This document shows positions 48,996 through 62,251 of a DNA stretch of 64,000 bases, in pieces. A program made the translations under genes and the position numbers. The stretch is from Krasilnikovozyma curviuscula (taxonomy: Eukaryota > Basidiomycota > Tremellomycetes > Cystofilobasidiales > Mrakiaceae), in NCBI GenBank assembly GCA_014825775.1, contig MVAQ01000084.1, positions 1 through 64,000 of the forward strand. Direction: 5' to 3'. Each line of letters opens with the position of its first letter. Position 1 is the stretch's first letter. The notes below the pieces were generated by a model. It saw only the letters and a list, made by a program, of their open reading frames with translations. It searched no databases and was not told the DNA's origin.

Positions 48996-49639
48996 GGGTT
49001 ACGACCGTACCCACGACCCTACAGCCCTTGTGTAAGCTACAAATAAGATGGGATGTCTATCCGCAGAGGGTGACCCAAGCCCAAAAATGCGGTGAGTGCT
49101 GGTTCAAGGGGGTCTCGAACGGAGCAACTGACTGAATGGGCTGGTGATGGCGATGCTTCAACTTTTTTTTACTGCTGTATTTTCTAACCTTACCAAATGG
49201 ATCTGATTCCCATTAGTGAAACGATAACTCAAAAAGAAACCAAATTCACTATCTAGGAAGACCTGGTTGTATGAAAATGGAAAATCTCAGTGCGACTGCG
49301 AGGTGTGTGTGGCGAAATCTAGCTTGTTTTGAAACGAGGGCGCAGAAGCCCCCCTAATTCTTGTAATTTTCTGGCACTGCTCGGGCACGCAGGAATTTTA
49401 TACATGAAGAAATGTAACCGTTCAGTTTACCAAAATAAAATAAATCATAAATGTTAAAGCAAAAATAAAGATGTCTAGCGTTTAGCTTTTCGTTGAGATG
49501 AGCGAAATCGTGTGATAGGTGTCAGCTATCTCAGTTGATGAGACGTACAAGAAAGAAAGGAAAGGAGGAGGAGGATCAGTTGCTTTACGGCAAGAGGAGT
49601 TGTCGTGTGGATGGGGTAAGAAATTTAGGTATCGCTTTC
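48996..49639. other. Intergenic region
   Basis: A same-strand gap between the permease 3' end and the start of the disordered-protein gene. It is AT-rich near 49430-49470 (AAATAAAATAAATCATAAATG), probably the permease 3' UTR region. No gene is seen. Confidence 0.55.
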
Positions 49640-52600
49640 TTAGAACTTTGGAGATTCCTTCTCGCCAACGGGCTCGTCGATTTCGACGTTGGATCGCGGT
49701 CCCTTGTAGTGCTTGTGTGCACTGATGGCGTACCAGATGAACGAGAGGATGACAACACCGAGAGTGATGACCTGGAGAAGGAAATGATTATGTTTGTCAG
49801 ATACCGCATCTCTGAAAGCAGGGAACGAGGGGAGACGAACCCAACTGTAGTTCATGTTGTACTGGTCGAGTGGGGCGATGGTTGGGAAGGAGAGGATGAC
49901 GACTGGAGAAGGCCCAGAAGAGCAGTCAGCAACTAAAACGAAATCAAGCACTCCCGTCGTAAACTAACCTTCAAAAGCGGTCCAGGCACACATCATAATG
50001 TTGACCAGTAACCCGAGGGTTGGACCCATGTAGAAAGGCCCCGGCTTGAAGTTAACGTCTGGGTGATCGCTGAAGATACGTCTGCAGATGACCGGGATGA
50101 CATAACTCAAGTCAAGAGCAACAGCACAACTGCGACGAGAATCAACAACTCATCAGTTCTGTGTCATCTGTCAGCGTCTGGAAGGTGGGATGAATGGTCT
50201 TACAGAGAGAAGATGGCATTGACGGCGACCGAAGACGCAAAAGCGAGTACACCCATCAACGCAGAGATAAATACAACGAGCCAGACACTATAGATGGGCG
50301 TCTGCGTGAAGGAATTCATGCGGCCAAAAAGACCCCAGTCAGGCAGGCCCTTGTCCCTTGAGAAGGCAAAGAACGAGCGAGAGTTTGCTTGGAGCGCCGT
50401 TTGGACCGTGAAGAAGGCTGTAGCGACGCAACACGAAGTTAGAAAGGTGAGGACGACGTAAAAGGACAGAAAAAGGTGATACGGGCACTTACCGACGAGA
50501 CAGACAAAGGGCCAGATGGCGAGTGTGCCTTTCTTTCCGATTCTCTGGTAGAGGATCTCAATGAAGGCGTAACCACTGACGAACAAAAAAGAAAACCCCT
50601 TCAGCAAAGTGCTAGAAGCAAGCAAGCGCTTCAAGAAAAGCAAAACCCACCTTGTTCCGGGCAGCTGGTCGATCGACGGCGAGCACAGGACAAGTACGAT
50701 ATTGAGCAACCATCCAATGATACCCGTACCGATGACGGCAACGAAGATGGACACGGGGCCAGCGACGGCAGCACGGTGGACCTCCTCAGAGATGTGTGCG
50801 GCTGAGGAAAAGTAATAAGACACAAGCGGTGATTCAAAGAAAGTTGCCAGAGGAATGAAGATGCGAGTGGTGTGTCGAAGAAGTTGGTCAAGAAAACGAT
50901 AGTATATCAGCGCTCCTTGCTAGATCGAGAAAAGCTCCGCTGGGATAGGTTTGGGAAACCCCAGACTTGTCTGGCAGTACTTACCTGCGTCATAATCAGT
51001 CATTGTCCACTGCACAGAGAGGAGACCAAAGAGATATGCGAGGCCACTGGAAGTGTAGCCTGACTGATTGAGTACTCCTTCAGAGCCGAAGACGTACGAT
51101 GCAGATTCTAATAATTCAAGGAGGAAACGAGGATGAAAGAGAGGGAGGTATGGAGAAAAGAACGGGGAGGAGAGGGAGGAGCATTGATGAAGGGAGCCAG
51201 GCAATCGGTCGTTGGTCAGGAAGAAGCCTTGTCAACAAAGAAGTCTTATTCTGCATAAATAACTCACGCATCTCTGATCTTGGAGTCATGGCGAGGAGGC
51301 AGATGATAATTCTTAAAAAGAGCAAGAGAAATACACAATGCGGGTGCACAGTGAGCAAACAGAACGAGAACGAACGCTGAAGACAAGAGCGCAGGGCCTA
51401 CTCACATGAAAGAGAAGCCAATGTTGATAAAGACATATCCTTTGGTCAAGAACGCCAGATCCTTCGTCCTCATCGAGTTGAGCAAGCCATGAACGACGAG
51501 CAGGCCACAGAAGAGGCCAAACTGCATGGCGGTGGTGACGACATAATCGCCGTCTTTGGAGATCACTACGGCCGCAAAGATCATTCCTGAGAGACCCCAC
51601 TCGGTGGAAGCGACACCGGCGACTTGACCTAGCAGGTTCAGCCAGCCGACGAGCCATCCAACGACAGCACGGTACGACGAGGGGACAAGGTATGCCGACG
51701 CGCTGTAGAGCCCACCAGAGGTTGGGTACGCAGAGACCTTAAAAGGAGATATGAGGCAGGTGGGTCAGTCAGTAATGGTACAATTGGCGGGAAATGAGAA
51801 GGTTTGCGTTGCCGCTTTCGAAAACGAGGCGAGAGGGGCACACGCATTCTTCGCATCGTCGCTCTCGCCTCGGGCGCATGTCATTGAGACATCTCCGCTC
51901 TCTTTCAGAAAGAGCGAAGCAAACTTTGGGGTGGTAGACGACTCACGATCTCTGCGATGGAGGCACCGAGCGAGACGTTCATGCACGAACCCATGAACCA
52001 GCACCAGACGACGGAGCTGGGTCCGCCCGACAGCAAAGGGGTGTTGAAGGTCGTAGCGATGGACGAGACCATTCCCATGATGCTGAATGCGAAGGAGAAG
52101 GTAGACTGATTGCGGGGGAGAAAGAAAACGTCGAAGAAGAGACAACAAAAGGCGTTAGGTAGGTAGGATTCTCCGGCGACCAAAGAGCTGGAGGCAGGTT
52201 TTTTTTTGGGGGGTGGGGACTTACCAAGTTGCCGAATTCACGAGCGAATTCTGATCGACAATACCATCACAAGTGTGAACAAGGAGAACTCATCAGCAAC
52301 CAGCAGCGCGCTCGGACTGCAGCACACAGAACATGGCATGTATGATAAGGAAGGGGAGGCACGGTGGACTCACCAGACTTGTAGCCCAGCTTGGCGAGCA
52401 CGGCATCGTCGTCCATGCTGCTGGTGGTATCCTCCTGCGGGTGCTGCACCTCGTTGGTAGGCGTCTTGTCGAATTTGGACACTGGCGTGGGGGGCGTGCA
52501 AGGAGCGGCATTTTTCAAGCCAAGAACAGACAGTTTTTAGCAGTTTGGATATTTTCAGATGGGACCGATGGGTAACATAGTCAGCATCGGATAGGGAACG

Positions 52601-52642
52601 GGAAGGGATGACAGAGGGCAGGAACATACGGTCGGTGGACAT
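49640..52642 (-). CDS. APC-family amino acid/choline/GABA-type permease
   Basis: Twelve-helix permease of the amino acid-polyamine-organocation superfamily, ACT subgroup (Uga4/Hnm1-like), importing amino acids, GABA or choline. The start is MSTD at 52642; a 13-nt first coding exon ends at GTATGT and joins LSKFDKTPTNEVQ. The cytosolic N-terminus includes LAKLGYKSEFAREFGNLSTF. TM1 is FSFAFSIMGMVSSIATTF with NTPLLSGGPSSVVWCW, the substrate-binding signature. Later blocks: SIAEIVSAYPTSGGLY, VGWLNLLGQVAG, WTMTDYDAAAHISEE (TM6-8 signature), FFAFSRDKGLP and the tail SAHKHYKGPRSNVEIDEP. A long first intron and many short ones are present. The substrate cannot be told from sequence alone. Confidence 0.85.
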
Positions 52643-53451
52643 TGCTGTATGCAGACTGGAGTGGGACTACGAGAAGAAGTTTTCACGACGAGACGCCTGG
52701 AAAGGGTGCGTTGACTGCTGGCTTGGGGGACTGGCTGCTGGAGAGGTGAGTGGGGATCTATGCCAGGATGTTGGCGAAGGACGAGTGTGACACGGACACT
52801 CAAGTGACTCTCTCTCTTAATGGGGGGTGTTGCAAGTGGGCGCACCTTGCGTCCCAAAGTCGTCGCACGACCAGACCCAAATGTCTACTCGGTTCAATTC
52901 AATTCACCCCAGCCAGCCAATCACATCACATCACAGCACCCTCCCTTGCTCTGTTAATGACTTTTATTACTATTATTATTATTTTCTCATGGCATTGGGC
53001 GCTATGGAACTAAGAAAAGATATGGCTTCATCTTTTCGTGGTGCCAGTGCTTGCTTCCTGAGCCTTTTTTATTATTTTTTTAATTTTTATTTTTATTAAA
53101 GCGCCCGTGTCGATCAGAGGTCAGTCTGCTTAAACAGGGAACCCATCAACTTTCTTTGCTCTGGCAGCAGCGGGCCCACAGTCTGGGGGGTTTTGCCAGT
53201 GGCATTTCCTAGCGGTGGATAACGAACTCACGAACTAACTCACTCTGTAAAGCGTCGGGCTGGAATGGCTGTCCGGAAAGAGAAAGAATTCGCGTACCTG
53301 CTGCAGGCGACGCCACGCCACAGTGCCCAAATCCAGTCTTTTTTCTGGCGATCAGTACAGAGGAACAGGATGGCCCAGCTACCCAACCGCCAACACCTTC
53401 TGTGAAAGACAACTACGACTGCCTATCTCAACAGGCCACGATCCTCCATCG
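52643..53451. promoter_or_regulatory. Divergent promoter, permease / DUF7704 gene
   Basis: Contains a CCAAT box (52917-52921) next to a CATCA repeat, an AT-rich (TTA)n-like run near 52964-52984, and a strongly T-rich tract at 53066-53099. No coding potential was recognised. Either gene could use the CCAAT box. Confidence 0.5.
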
Positions 53452-54504
53452 ATGGCTCCCACATCAGCCCAGAGGCTCGCATTCTCCTCACCACTGTACG
53501 TTGCCCGTTCCCACTTTCTCGAACGACTCTCCTTTGGAACGCTGACTTCCTCCTTCCATTGCTTCAAAATCTCCCCCCTTCCATTCCATTCCCCAGCCCG
53601 CCTCTGTATTACATCTTCTTCTGCTACCTCGAGCCCACCTTGACCCTCTTCGGCGCTATCTACGCAATCTTCTTCAGCCAGACGTACTTCCAATCGAGTG
53701 TCGACTATCGCTACGTGCCGTTGATGGGCGAACGTGGTGGTGGAGTTAGAGGCCAGTTGATTGTTGGTGCTCTCGGGAACTGTACGTCTGCTTTCTCCCC
53801 CGTCTCACTCGTCGATTGCCCTGCTGCACGTTCTTACGCCTGTTGTCGTGTCTGTCGACCCAATTCCCGGTTGCAGGCTTCCTCCTCCTCTCGATGCTCT
53901 CCTTCTTCCTCCTGCCCTCGATATACCAGAACCTCCTCACGATGCCAGCCGTAATGGAAGACGTTCTGACCGTCTTCTTCCTCTGCCTCGCGTTCGCCGA
54001 CGTTCGTTTTAATCTCTCCCTTACGCCCTCATCCCCTACCAGAGCCTGACATGTTCCTTTCCTTATTTTTGCTCACTCGTCAGTTGACACATGTCTATGC
54101 GTCCCTTGCCCCCCTGCCGGACCAAGTCCTCTACGCACCCTTCTCGAAATGGGGAACCCTCGTTTGGGGAAATGTAGGCATCACTCTCGTCCTCTTCGCT
54201 GTCCGGTAGGCCCTTTTACTTTCTCTCTCATCGATCAATGCACAGCCCATCTTATCGAGCCCCTCTACACTTTGGCATGTATTACAGATGCCTCTGGTTC
54301 CTCTCCGTCGGAAGGCGCAACTATCACGATGAAAAGCGTCTAAAGATGAACGAGGCCCGCCAAGCAAATGGGGGAAGACGAAAGAGCATACCCGCACCCG
54401 TCACGCCGAGGACGAGGGCGGAGATCGCTGCCGTCAGCGGGGAGAGAAGTCGGTCGAGGGGTGGGTACAGCAGGGTGCCTGTGACGGATGACTTCGGGAA
54501 CTGA
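53452..54504 (+). CDS. DUF7704-type fungal membrane protein
   Basis: Small polytopic membrane protein of a fungal family of unknown function (DUF7704 by motif). The start is MAPTSAQRLAFSSP at 53452; the first intron ends at about 53594 and joins LPPLYYIFFCYLEPTLTLFG, the family's P-x-Y-x-x-F-x-x-x-E-P block. TM2 is FLLLSMLSFFLLPSIY, TM3 MEDVLTVFFLCLAFADLTHVY, and TM4 WGTLVWGNVGITLVLFAVRCL, followed by a basic cytosolic tail. The ADxTH motif and the terminal WG...R pattern are typical. It ends VPVTDDFGN. It lies head to head with the permease gene, so co-regulation is possible but unproven. Confidence 0.7.
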
Positions 54505-54897
54505 GAGAGAAAAGGGCAGGAGAACGAGATGAGATGTTTTGCTCTATCAAGGTGACACGGAGGGTACGTCTGGTGGTAGAATCGACAAGGTAATATGCTT
54601 CGACGGAGTGTGATGGGACGCCCTCGTCGAGAGAAAGTGGTATAAACATAACACCATTTAGACATTTTCTTGGATATGCTTTCTTGTTCACACACTGTAT
54701 CCATAAGCAATTCCAAACCCAAAAGGTCGCCAGAGCAAGTGTCTGTCCTCGTTCGAGCCGACAAAATGTTGGAAAGAAAAAGAATGCGAAATGCCTCTTT
54801 CGATTGGAATTGTCTCCGATCTCGACGACGAACGCTCTCCTCAACTCGTGCAAACCACCCTCCTCCGTCGCTGGTCTCTCAAGCAACATGTCAGCAA
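54505..54897. other. Intergenic region
   Basis: Same-strand gap. Short ORFs reading through the next gene's start in other frames are not supported. No motif is seen. Confidence 0.45.
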
Positions 54898-55225
54898 GCC
54901 CTACAACCCCGTTGGAACCCCCAACAGAGTCCCAGATCACCTCCCTCACCGATTTGGGCTTCACAGAAAGAATCGCTCGTCTCGCGCTGTCTCAGGTAAC
55001 TCATACCCTTGCCTGCCTCGCTTCTGAAGAAGGTGTATTAGCATTACGTTTGCTGATTGGTTTACTATGGCTGTGTTTTCAATTAGTCCCGGAACGACGT
55101 CGAGTCTGCTGCTAATCTAGGTTCGTTCCCCGTTATTGGCTTGCGTTGCGTTTCTCTTTCTCATTTGCGTGTGTGGATGATGGAACGCTGGGATGGCCGC
55201 TTATTGAGGACGGGACAGACACTGA
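54898..55225 (+). CDS. Small UBA-like domain protein (tentative model)
   Basis: ATG 54898 in a good context (AGCAACATGTCAG) opens MSASPTTPLEPPTESQITSL followed by TDLGFTERIARLALSQ. A GTAACT-TTAG intron joins SRNDVESAANL. Together these 47 residues match a UBA fold: helix 1, an LGF loop (normally MGF/LGF), helix 2 with the AL pair, then DVExAANxL of helix 3. UBA domains bind ubiquitin. The last exon is unsure: the first acceptor after the pyrimidine tract gives only GRDRH before a stop at 55225. The gene may end elsewhere, or the domain may be an alternative 5' exon of the downstream gene. Confidence 0.4.
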
Positions 55226-55509
55226 GATGAGAAGGAGGAGGAAAAGACGGAGTTGGATAAGATGACGGCTCTCTGTGGTCCGGGTGGTCTGGCCTGGAAG
55301 CCTGATGAGAGATCCCGTTCGCTCGCTAGACCAAACGAAGACGGTAGAAGAGGGGGGTCGAGCGTATCGTGGAGCTTATTTCACCTTGGGGAAGAACCTC
55401 TTTGCTTCTGTTTCTCCGTCAAGCCACCCCCCTTCCTTTTTACCAAAGAGAAACACCGTTCTGACTCTTCAACCCATTCTCCCTACTCCTCCCGCTTCCC
55501 CTTCGGTCC

Positions 55510-58489
55510 ATGGCCTCTTTCAAACGCACGTCTTCGCTGCCTCTCTCGTTCAACCACCCGTTCACTAAACAACCAACGCATACAAATGACAAACCATCAA
55601 CAACAGCGTTGAACGGTAAAGTGGTGGATGGATCAGAGGTATGTTTGATGTTCTTTCATTGCCCCAGCCTTCGACTTGGCTGACCTCACACCTTTCCGGG
55701 ATTTGAAGGTAAGCATTTCAACTCCCTCAATGATAGACGAGGTTTCTGGATCGAGCAGAAGGAGGTCGTCAGTCGGCGTTGTGCCTGGGTACCGAAGGAG
55801 TCCGTTGGTAGCTGCAACTGTTCATTCTCCACCGCCTGCCATTACGGAAGGTTTAGCGCTACATGTTCCGTTCAGTCTGGATGATGGCAGGAGTGCTGTT
55901 GTCGATGATGGTGTGGAGAAGAGACATAGGCAGGAGCAGATTGCAAAGAGTCGAGGTGAAGACGACGAGGTGTCAACCTCGTCCGACGAATCGAGGGATG
56001 AGACCCCTCTTGCGGACTATCCTCATGCACATGTTGGCACACAGGACGATGGTGCTGCAGGGGGATGGGAAGAATTGAGTATCGGAACGTCACCTCCAAC
56101 GAGTCTCTCTGGAACCGTAATACAACAACGCCATGTCGCCTCCCAGCGTGTGAAACCTCGCACGAGCTCGAACGACGGTGTCATCGAAGGAGTTCGGAAA
56201 TCATGGGCTGGCGTTTTTAAGAAGAACGCTGCTGCTGTTTTCGCTTCGTCCTCCCCTTCCCTGACCACTGATGCTGACAGCAACGACGGCTCGCCGCAGG
56301 CTTCCAGTCGCGCCGGCGTCTCGCAGACTTCAATGGGCTCAGCACCTCTCTCTCATCAAGTGATAAGGTCTTTACCTCTAGGGTCTCTCGTCCCCCTCCC
56401 TGAAAAGGGTACCGCTCCCAAGCAGACTAAGACGTACACCTCCCCGCCTAAGATGAACGAACGAGCGTCTCAGTATGATGCGGAAGCTGACTCAATCGTC
56501 GCCGGTCTCTTCAAGGTCAACTCTAACACTCCACCTCCACCTCTAGAGGAAAAAAAAGAGATTCCACCGCCGCGAATGGGTCTCTTTGGCCGTCGAAGCT
56601 ACAACAATCCCAACTCGTCGTCCGTCCAGACACCCGCAACGCCGTCAGTCGACGTCATTCCCCCAACGCCGTCCATCGACAACTCGAATAACGCTTCCGT
56701 CTGGGGATCTGCTATAACTAATACTAACTCGTCCTCAGCCGCACCGGAGGAGGAGCGTGGGCGTGATGCGACAAAGTCCAAAAACAGGCTCTCGGCAAGG
56801 TCCATGTCGCCTTTCTTCAGACGTCGACATTCCCGCCCACCACCTGGTGCAGCCAAAGAAAAGCCCTCTGGCAGTGGTAAGTCCGATCGAAGTGCCTCCC
56901 CGGACAGCGTCGCTGCCCTGAGGGGTTCAAGGTCGGAGGCGGCGGATTCAGATTCGGAAGAGGATGAGGATGGGCAAAGCGAGGTCAATACAGAATCTAA
57001 TCGTGGAGAGGACTTTGATAATCTCGCCAGTGAAGGCAACGATTATGATGATGAGGATGAAGATGATGGTTTTGATGAAAACACTGAGCTTAACACAGGT
57101 GAGGACCAGATTCTGATCTTTTGTTGTTCTTTCTGTGTTTCTGATCGCAATTGTCGTACCTTTGTTCTCTTTGATCTACAGAGAAGAATGCTGAAACGCC
57201 AGAGTCGTTCCTCTCTCCAACAGGCGAACCCTCGCGTTCGGACCTCGAGCAGAATCTGCCCCAAGACTTAGGCGAAGGTCCCAATGTCGTCCTCCCCGAG
57301 CCACAGATGTTTCAAACGAGCACCTCTGGGCAACTGAAAGTCGAAGTTGGCAGGCCGGAGTTCGGTAGAGATCGGTGCACGTTGAAGATGGTCCAAGGCC
57401 AGCCCGACGGGAAGCGCGGTAACAGGAAGGAAAGGCGGTATGTCGTCGCGAGTGATCTAAGTGAAGAGAGCGGGTATGCTGTTGATTGGGCTATCTCGAC
57501 TGTTGCAAGGGACGGCGACGAGGTTTGGTTGGGTGAGTCGGAATGAACCCTACTGCAGTGAAACCGAAGTCGTTGGCTGACCAACCTTTTTCGCCTTACT
57601 GCCTCTGGTCTACAGTAAATGTCACGGAAAATGAAGCGAAGGTTGATCCCAAGGATTTGTCTACCATGGATCGCGTTGAAAAACTCCGAATTCAGAAAGA
57701 GGTGAGCGTTGCTGTTGCTCGCGATTTCTATGTTGCTCCGTTCTAACCTTCAATAATTTCTCTCGGCAAGCGTCAAACAATGACTCTTCAACTTTCAAAA
57801 CAAGTCAACACCATACTGCAGAGGACCAACTTGAACGTAACCATTGTGTGCCAAGCCGTTCACGCGAAGAATTCACGGTACATGCTGCTGGTGAGTCTAC
57901 ATCTAGATATTGATTTTCTGGCTTTACTGAAACCCGTTGATTGTTCTTTGCTTAGGATTTAATTGACTACTTAGAGCCCACGCTAGTCATTGTCGGATCC
58001 AGAGGCTTGGGTAAACTGAAAGGGTGCCTCTCCCACCTTTTCAAGACTTGTCCTGAATTACTGTTGCTGATCTGTAACTCTATCTTTCCAGTACTATTCT
58101 CGGATCTATGTCTCATTACTTGGTACAGAAAAGTAGCGTACCTGTTATGGTAAGTCGCCTCACTTGATGGTGTCATGTATTTACCCCTGACCTGTTTTCT
58201 CGCCTCATATCAGGTCGCTCGACGGAGGTTGAAGAGAATTCTCAAGAGAACCGATCCTCTCCTGCTCCAACACTCTGCTAGAGTCTCCCTGGCCAATGCG
58301 TCTATCGAAAAGGCGACGACTGGAAAGGAGCAAGACGACGTCGTCGACGCCGTCGATCTGGAAGCTGCTGCTGATGAGAAGGATGCTGAGAATGAAGCTA
58401 TAAGAGCTAAGGAACGAGAGGAGCACCATTCGGCGCAGGGCAAACATGGTTTTGGAGGTGCTGAACCGATCAAAGCGGATGAGCAGTGA
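55510..58489 (+). CDS. Universal stress protein (UspA) domain protein
   Basis: Exon 1 (55510-55638) encodes MASFKRTSSLPLSFNHPFTK and joins in phase at 55709 to VSISTPSMIDEVSGSSRRRS. A long disordered N-terminal half with SP-rich and acidic blocks (DSDSEEDEDG, DYDDEDEDDG) is typical of fungal Usp proteins. The C-terminal UspA domain starts RRYVVASDLSEESGYAVDWA (strand 1 and helix 1) and continues with NVTIVCQAVHAKN and LVIVGSRGLG. The spliced loop GSRGLGKLKGTILGS fits the G-x2-G-x9-G-[ST] ATP-binding motif. Fungal members are nucleotide-binding stress proteins without a known enzyme activity. A charged tail with alternating EAI-RAKERE ends ...PIKADEQ. Introns near 57102, 57533, 57702, 57890, 58021 and 58150 fit the frame. 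Confidence 0.8.
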
Positions 58490-59298
58490 GGGTGACGTGA
58501 GAGTTGTAAACTACGTAGGATGAAACCTTGTATGAGCGCCAGGCTCCTAGACTCAACAGATCTACTTCTAATCAAGACACGACTCAGTCTTTTTCCATGC
58601 CATTGCCCTCCGCAAGATGGTTCCAATTGCGGCGCCCCAATTGCAGCACCCGTCTCACGCATTGCGCACTGACGAGCTTCAACGTTCTTCTGCTTCTCTA
58701 TTTGGTATAACAACGACTCTTTGCAGAAGTTCTGAAGGAAAGTTCTTCTGTGTTTAGCAAAGAGATTTTCGACAGGGCGGGCGGATAGTCTCCCCCCCCC
58801 CCCTTCACTTGCCTTCCGGAATGACGCAGCTCAGTCGACGCTCTGCGAAGACATGCGAATTCTGAAGGAGTAAGCTCAGCTGCTCCCAGCCATCATAATC
58901 TCCATCTGTTCATCCTCCATCTATTTAGTCGTATTCAAACACTCGAACTTACGGTTACCAACACTGTAACCAGATCCAGGGAAAAGAGGTGAGCTTTCCC
59001 AGGCACACGGTCTGGATTACCGTCCTTTCTCACTCCTCTCGAACCATCTTTCTTCTTCTTCGCTTTGTTTTGATTCTCCTGGGGTCTCCAATTGTGCGGT
59101 ACTTTCTCTTGTTCAACCATATCCGTATAATCAGGAAGCTATCAGCAATGCAAAAAGGTATATCAGGCCTTCTGAGAGCGTTTCACTCTGTAACAGATCA
59201 CTCAATCATATCCCAAACTAACAAACAACTTTCATCTTTTTTCACTTCTACTTCCCACCACAATCATATCTTAAACCTACACAGAAGCACCACCAAAC
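58490..59298. promoter_or_regulatory. Pyruvate decarboxylase upstream region
   Basis: A same-strand gap of 809 bp. It contains a 12-base C run (58792-58803) preceded by GGGCGGGCGG, then pyrimidine-rich stretches and an A-rich leader (ACAGAAGCACCACCAAACATG) before the ATG. The C-rich leader and strong context fit a highly expressed glycolytic-type gene. ORFs here show no family resemblance. Confidence 0.5.
58792..58803. repeat. C12 homopolymer
   Basis: Twelve consecutive C residues next to a G-rich segment. Such runs are length-variable and are a common place for sequencing error. Confidence 0.9.
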
Positions 59299-61731
<2,433 letters not shown>

Positions 61732-62251
61732 AGTTGGACTCAACCTTCGCGCATCACATCCTTCTCTCTTTCCATCTCACATCATGCCTCTCCTTCCTGG
61801 GACACTCCTCTTCAAGAACCACAAGAAATAGACGTTCGTGTATCTTAATGACGAACAACCTTCTCTCTATCTCTTGAACCCCATGCACTCACTTCCAGCG
61901 AGTGTAGCGATGCAAGTACTGCGCAAAGCTGTCTGGCTTTCTGACGTTCGTCAGAATTTGTTACTCGCCTGCTCACATTATCTTGAATGTGGATAAATTT
62001 CAGTTTGGAGCTGGAAAACAAGGGTTCAAAACCGAAGAAAAATCCCTTTATTACTTTGTAGCCTTGTCCTGTGAAGTTCAAGACAACTCTAAGCTTCGGT
62101 CTTCCTACAGATTCATCATAGCAACCCATCCAACCAGACGTATAATTTAATCCAAACTAGGAGGTCACCTCACTCCTCGTCATCCAGTGAGAGAATTCCG
62201 TTGGACAGTGATTACCCTCCTCCAGGTTGAAACGTAGGTTTAGATATCAAA
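61732..62251. other. Intergenic region PDC1 / CSN8-like
   Basis: Same-strand 520-bp gap. It should hold the PDC1 3' UTR and the next promoter. No gene or clear motif is seen. Confidence 0.5.

Noticed and set aside
55253..55612. 119-codon frame between the UBA-like and Usp genes
   Set aside because: It overlaps the better-supported Usp exon 1 (ATG 55510 with an in-phase splice) in another frame and has no recognisable domain.
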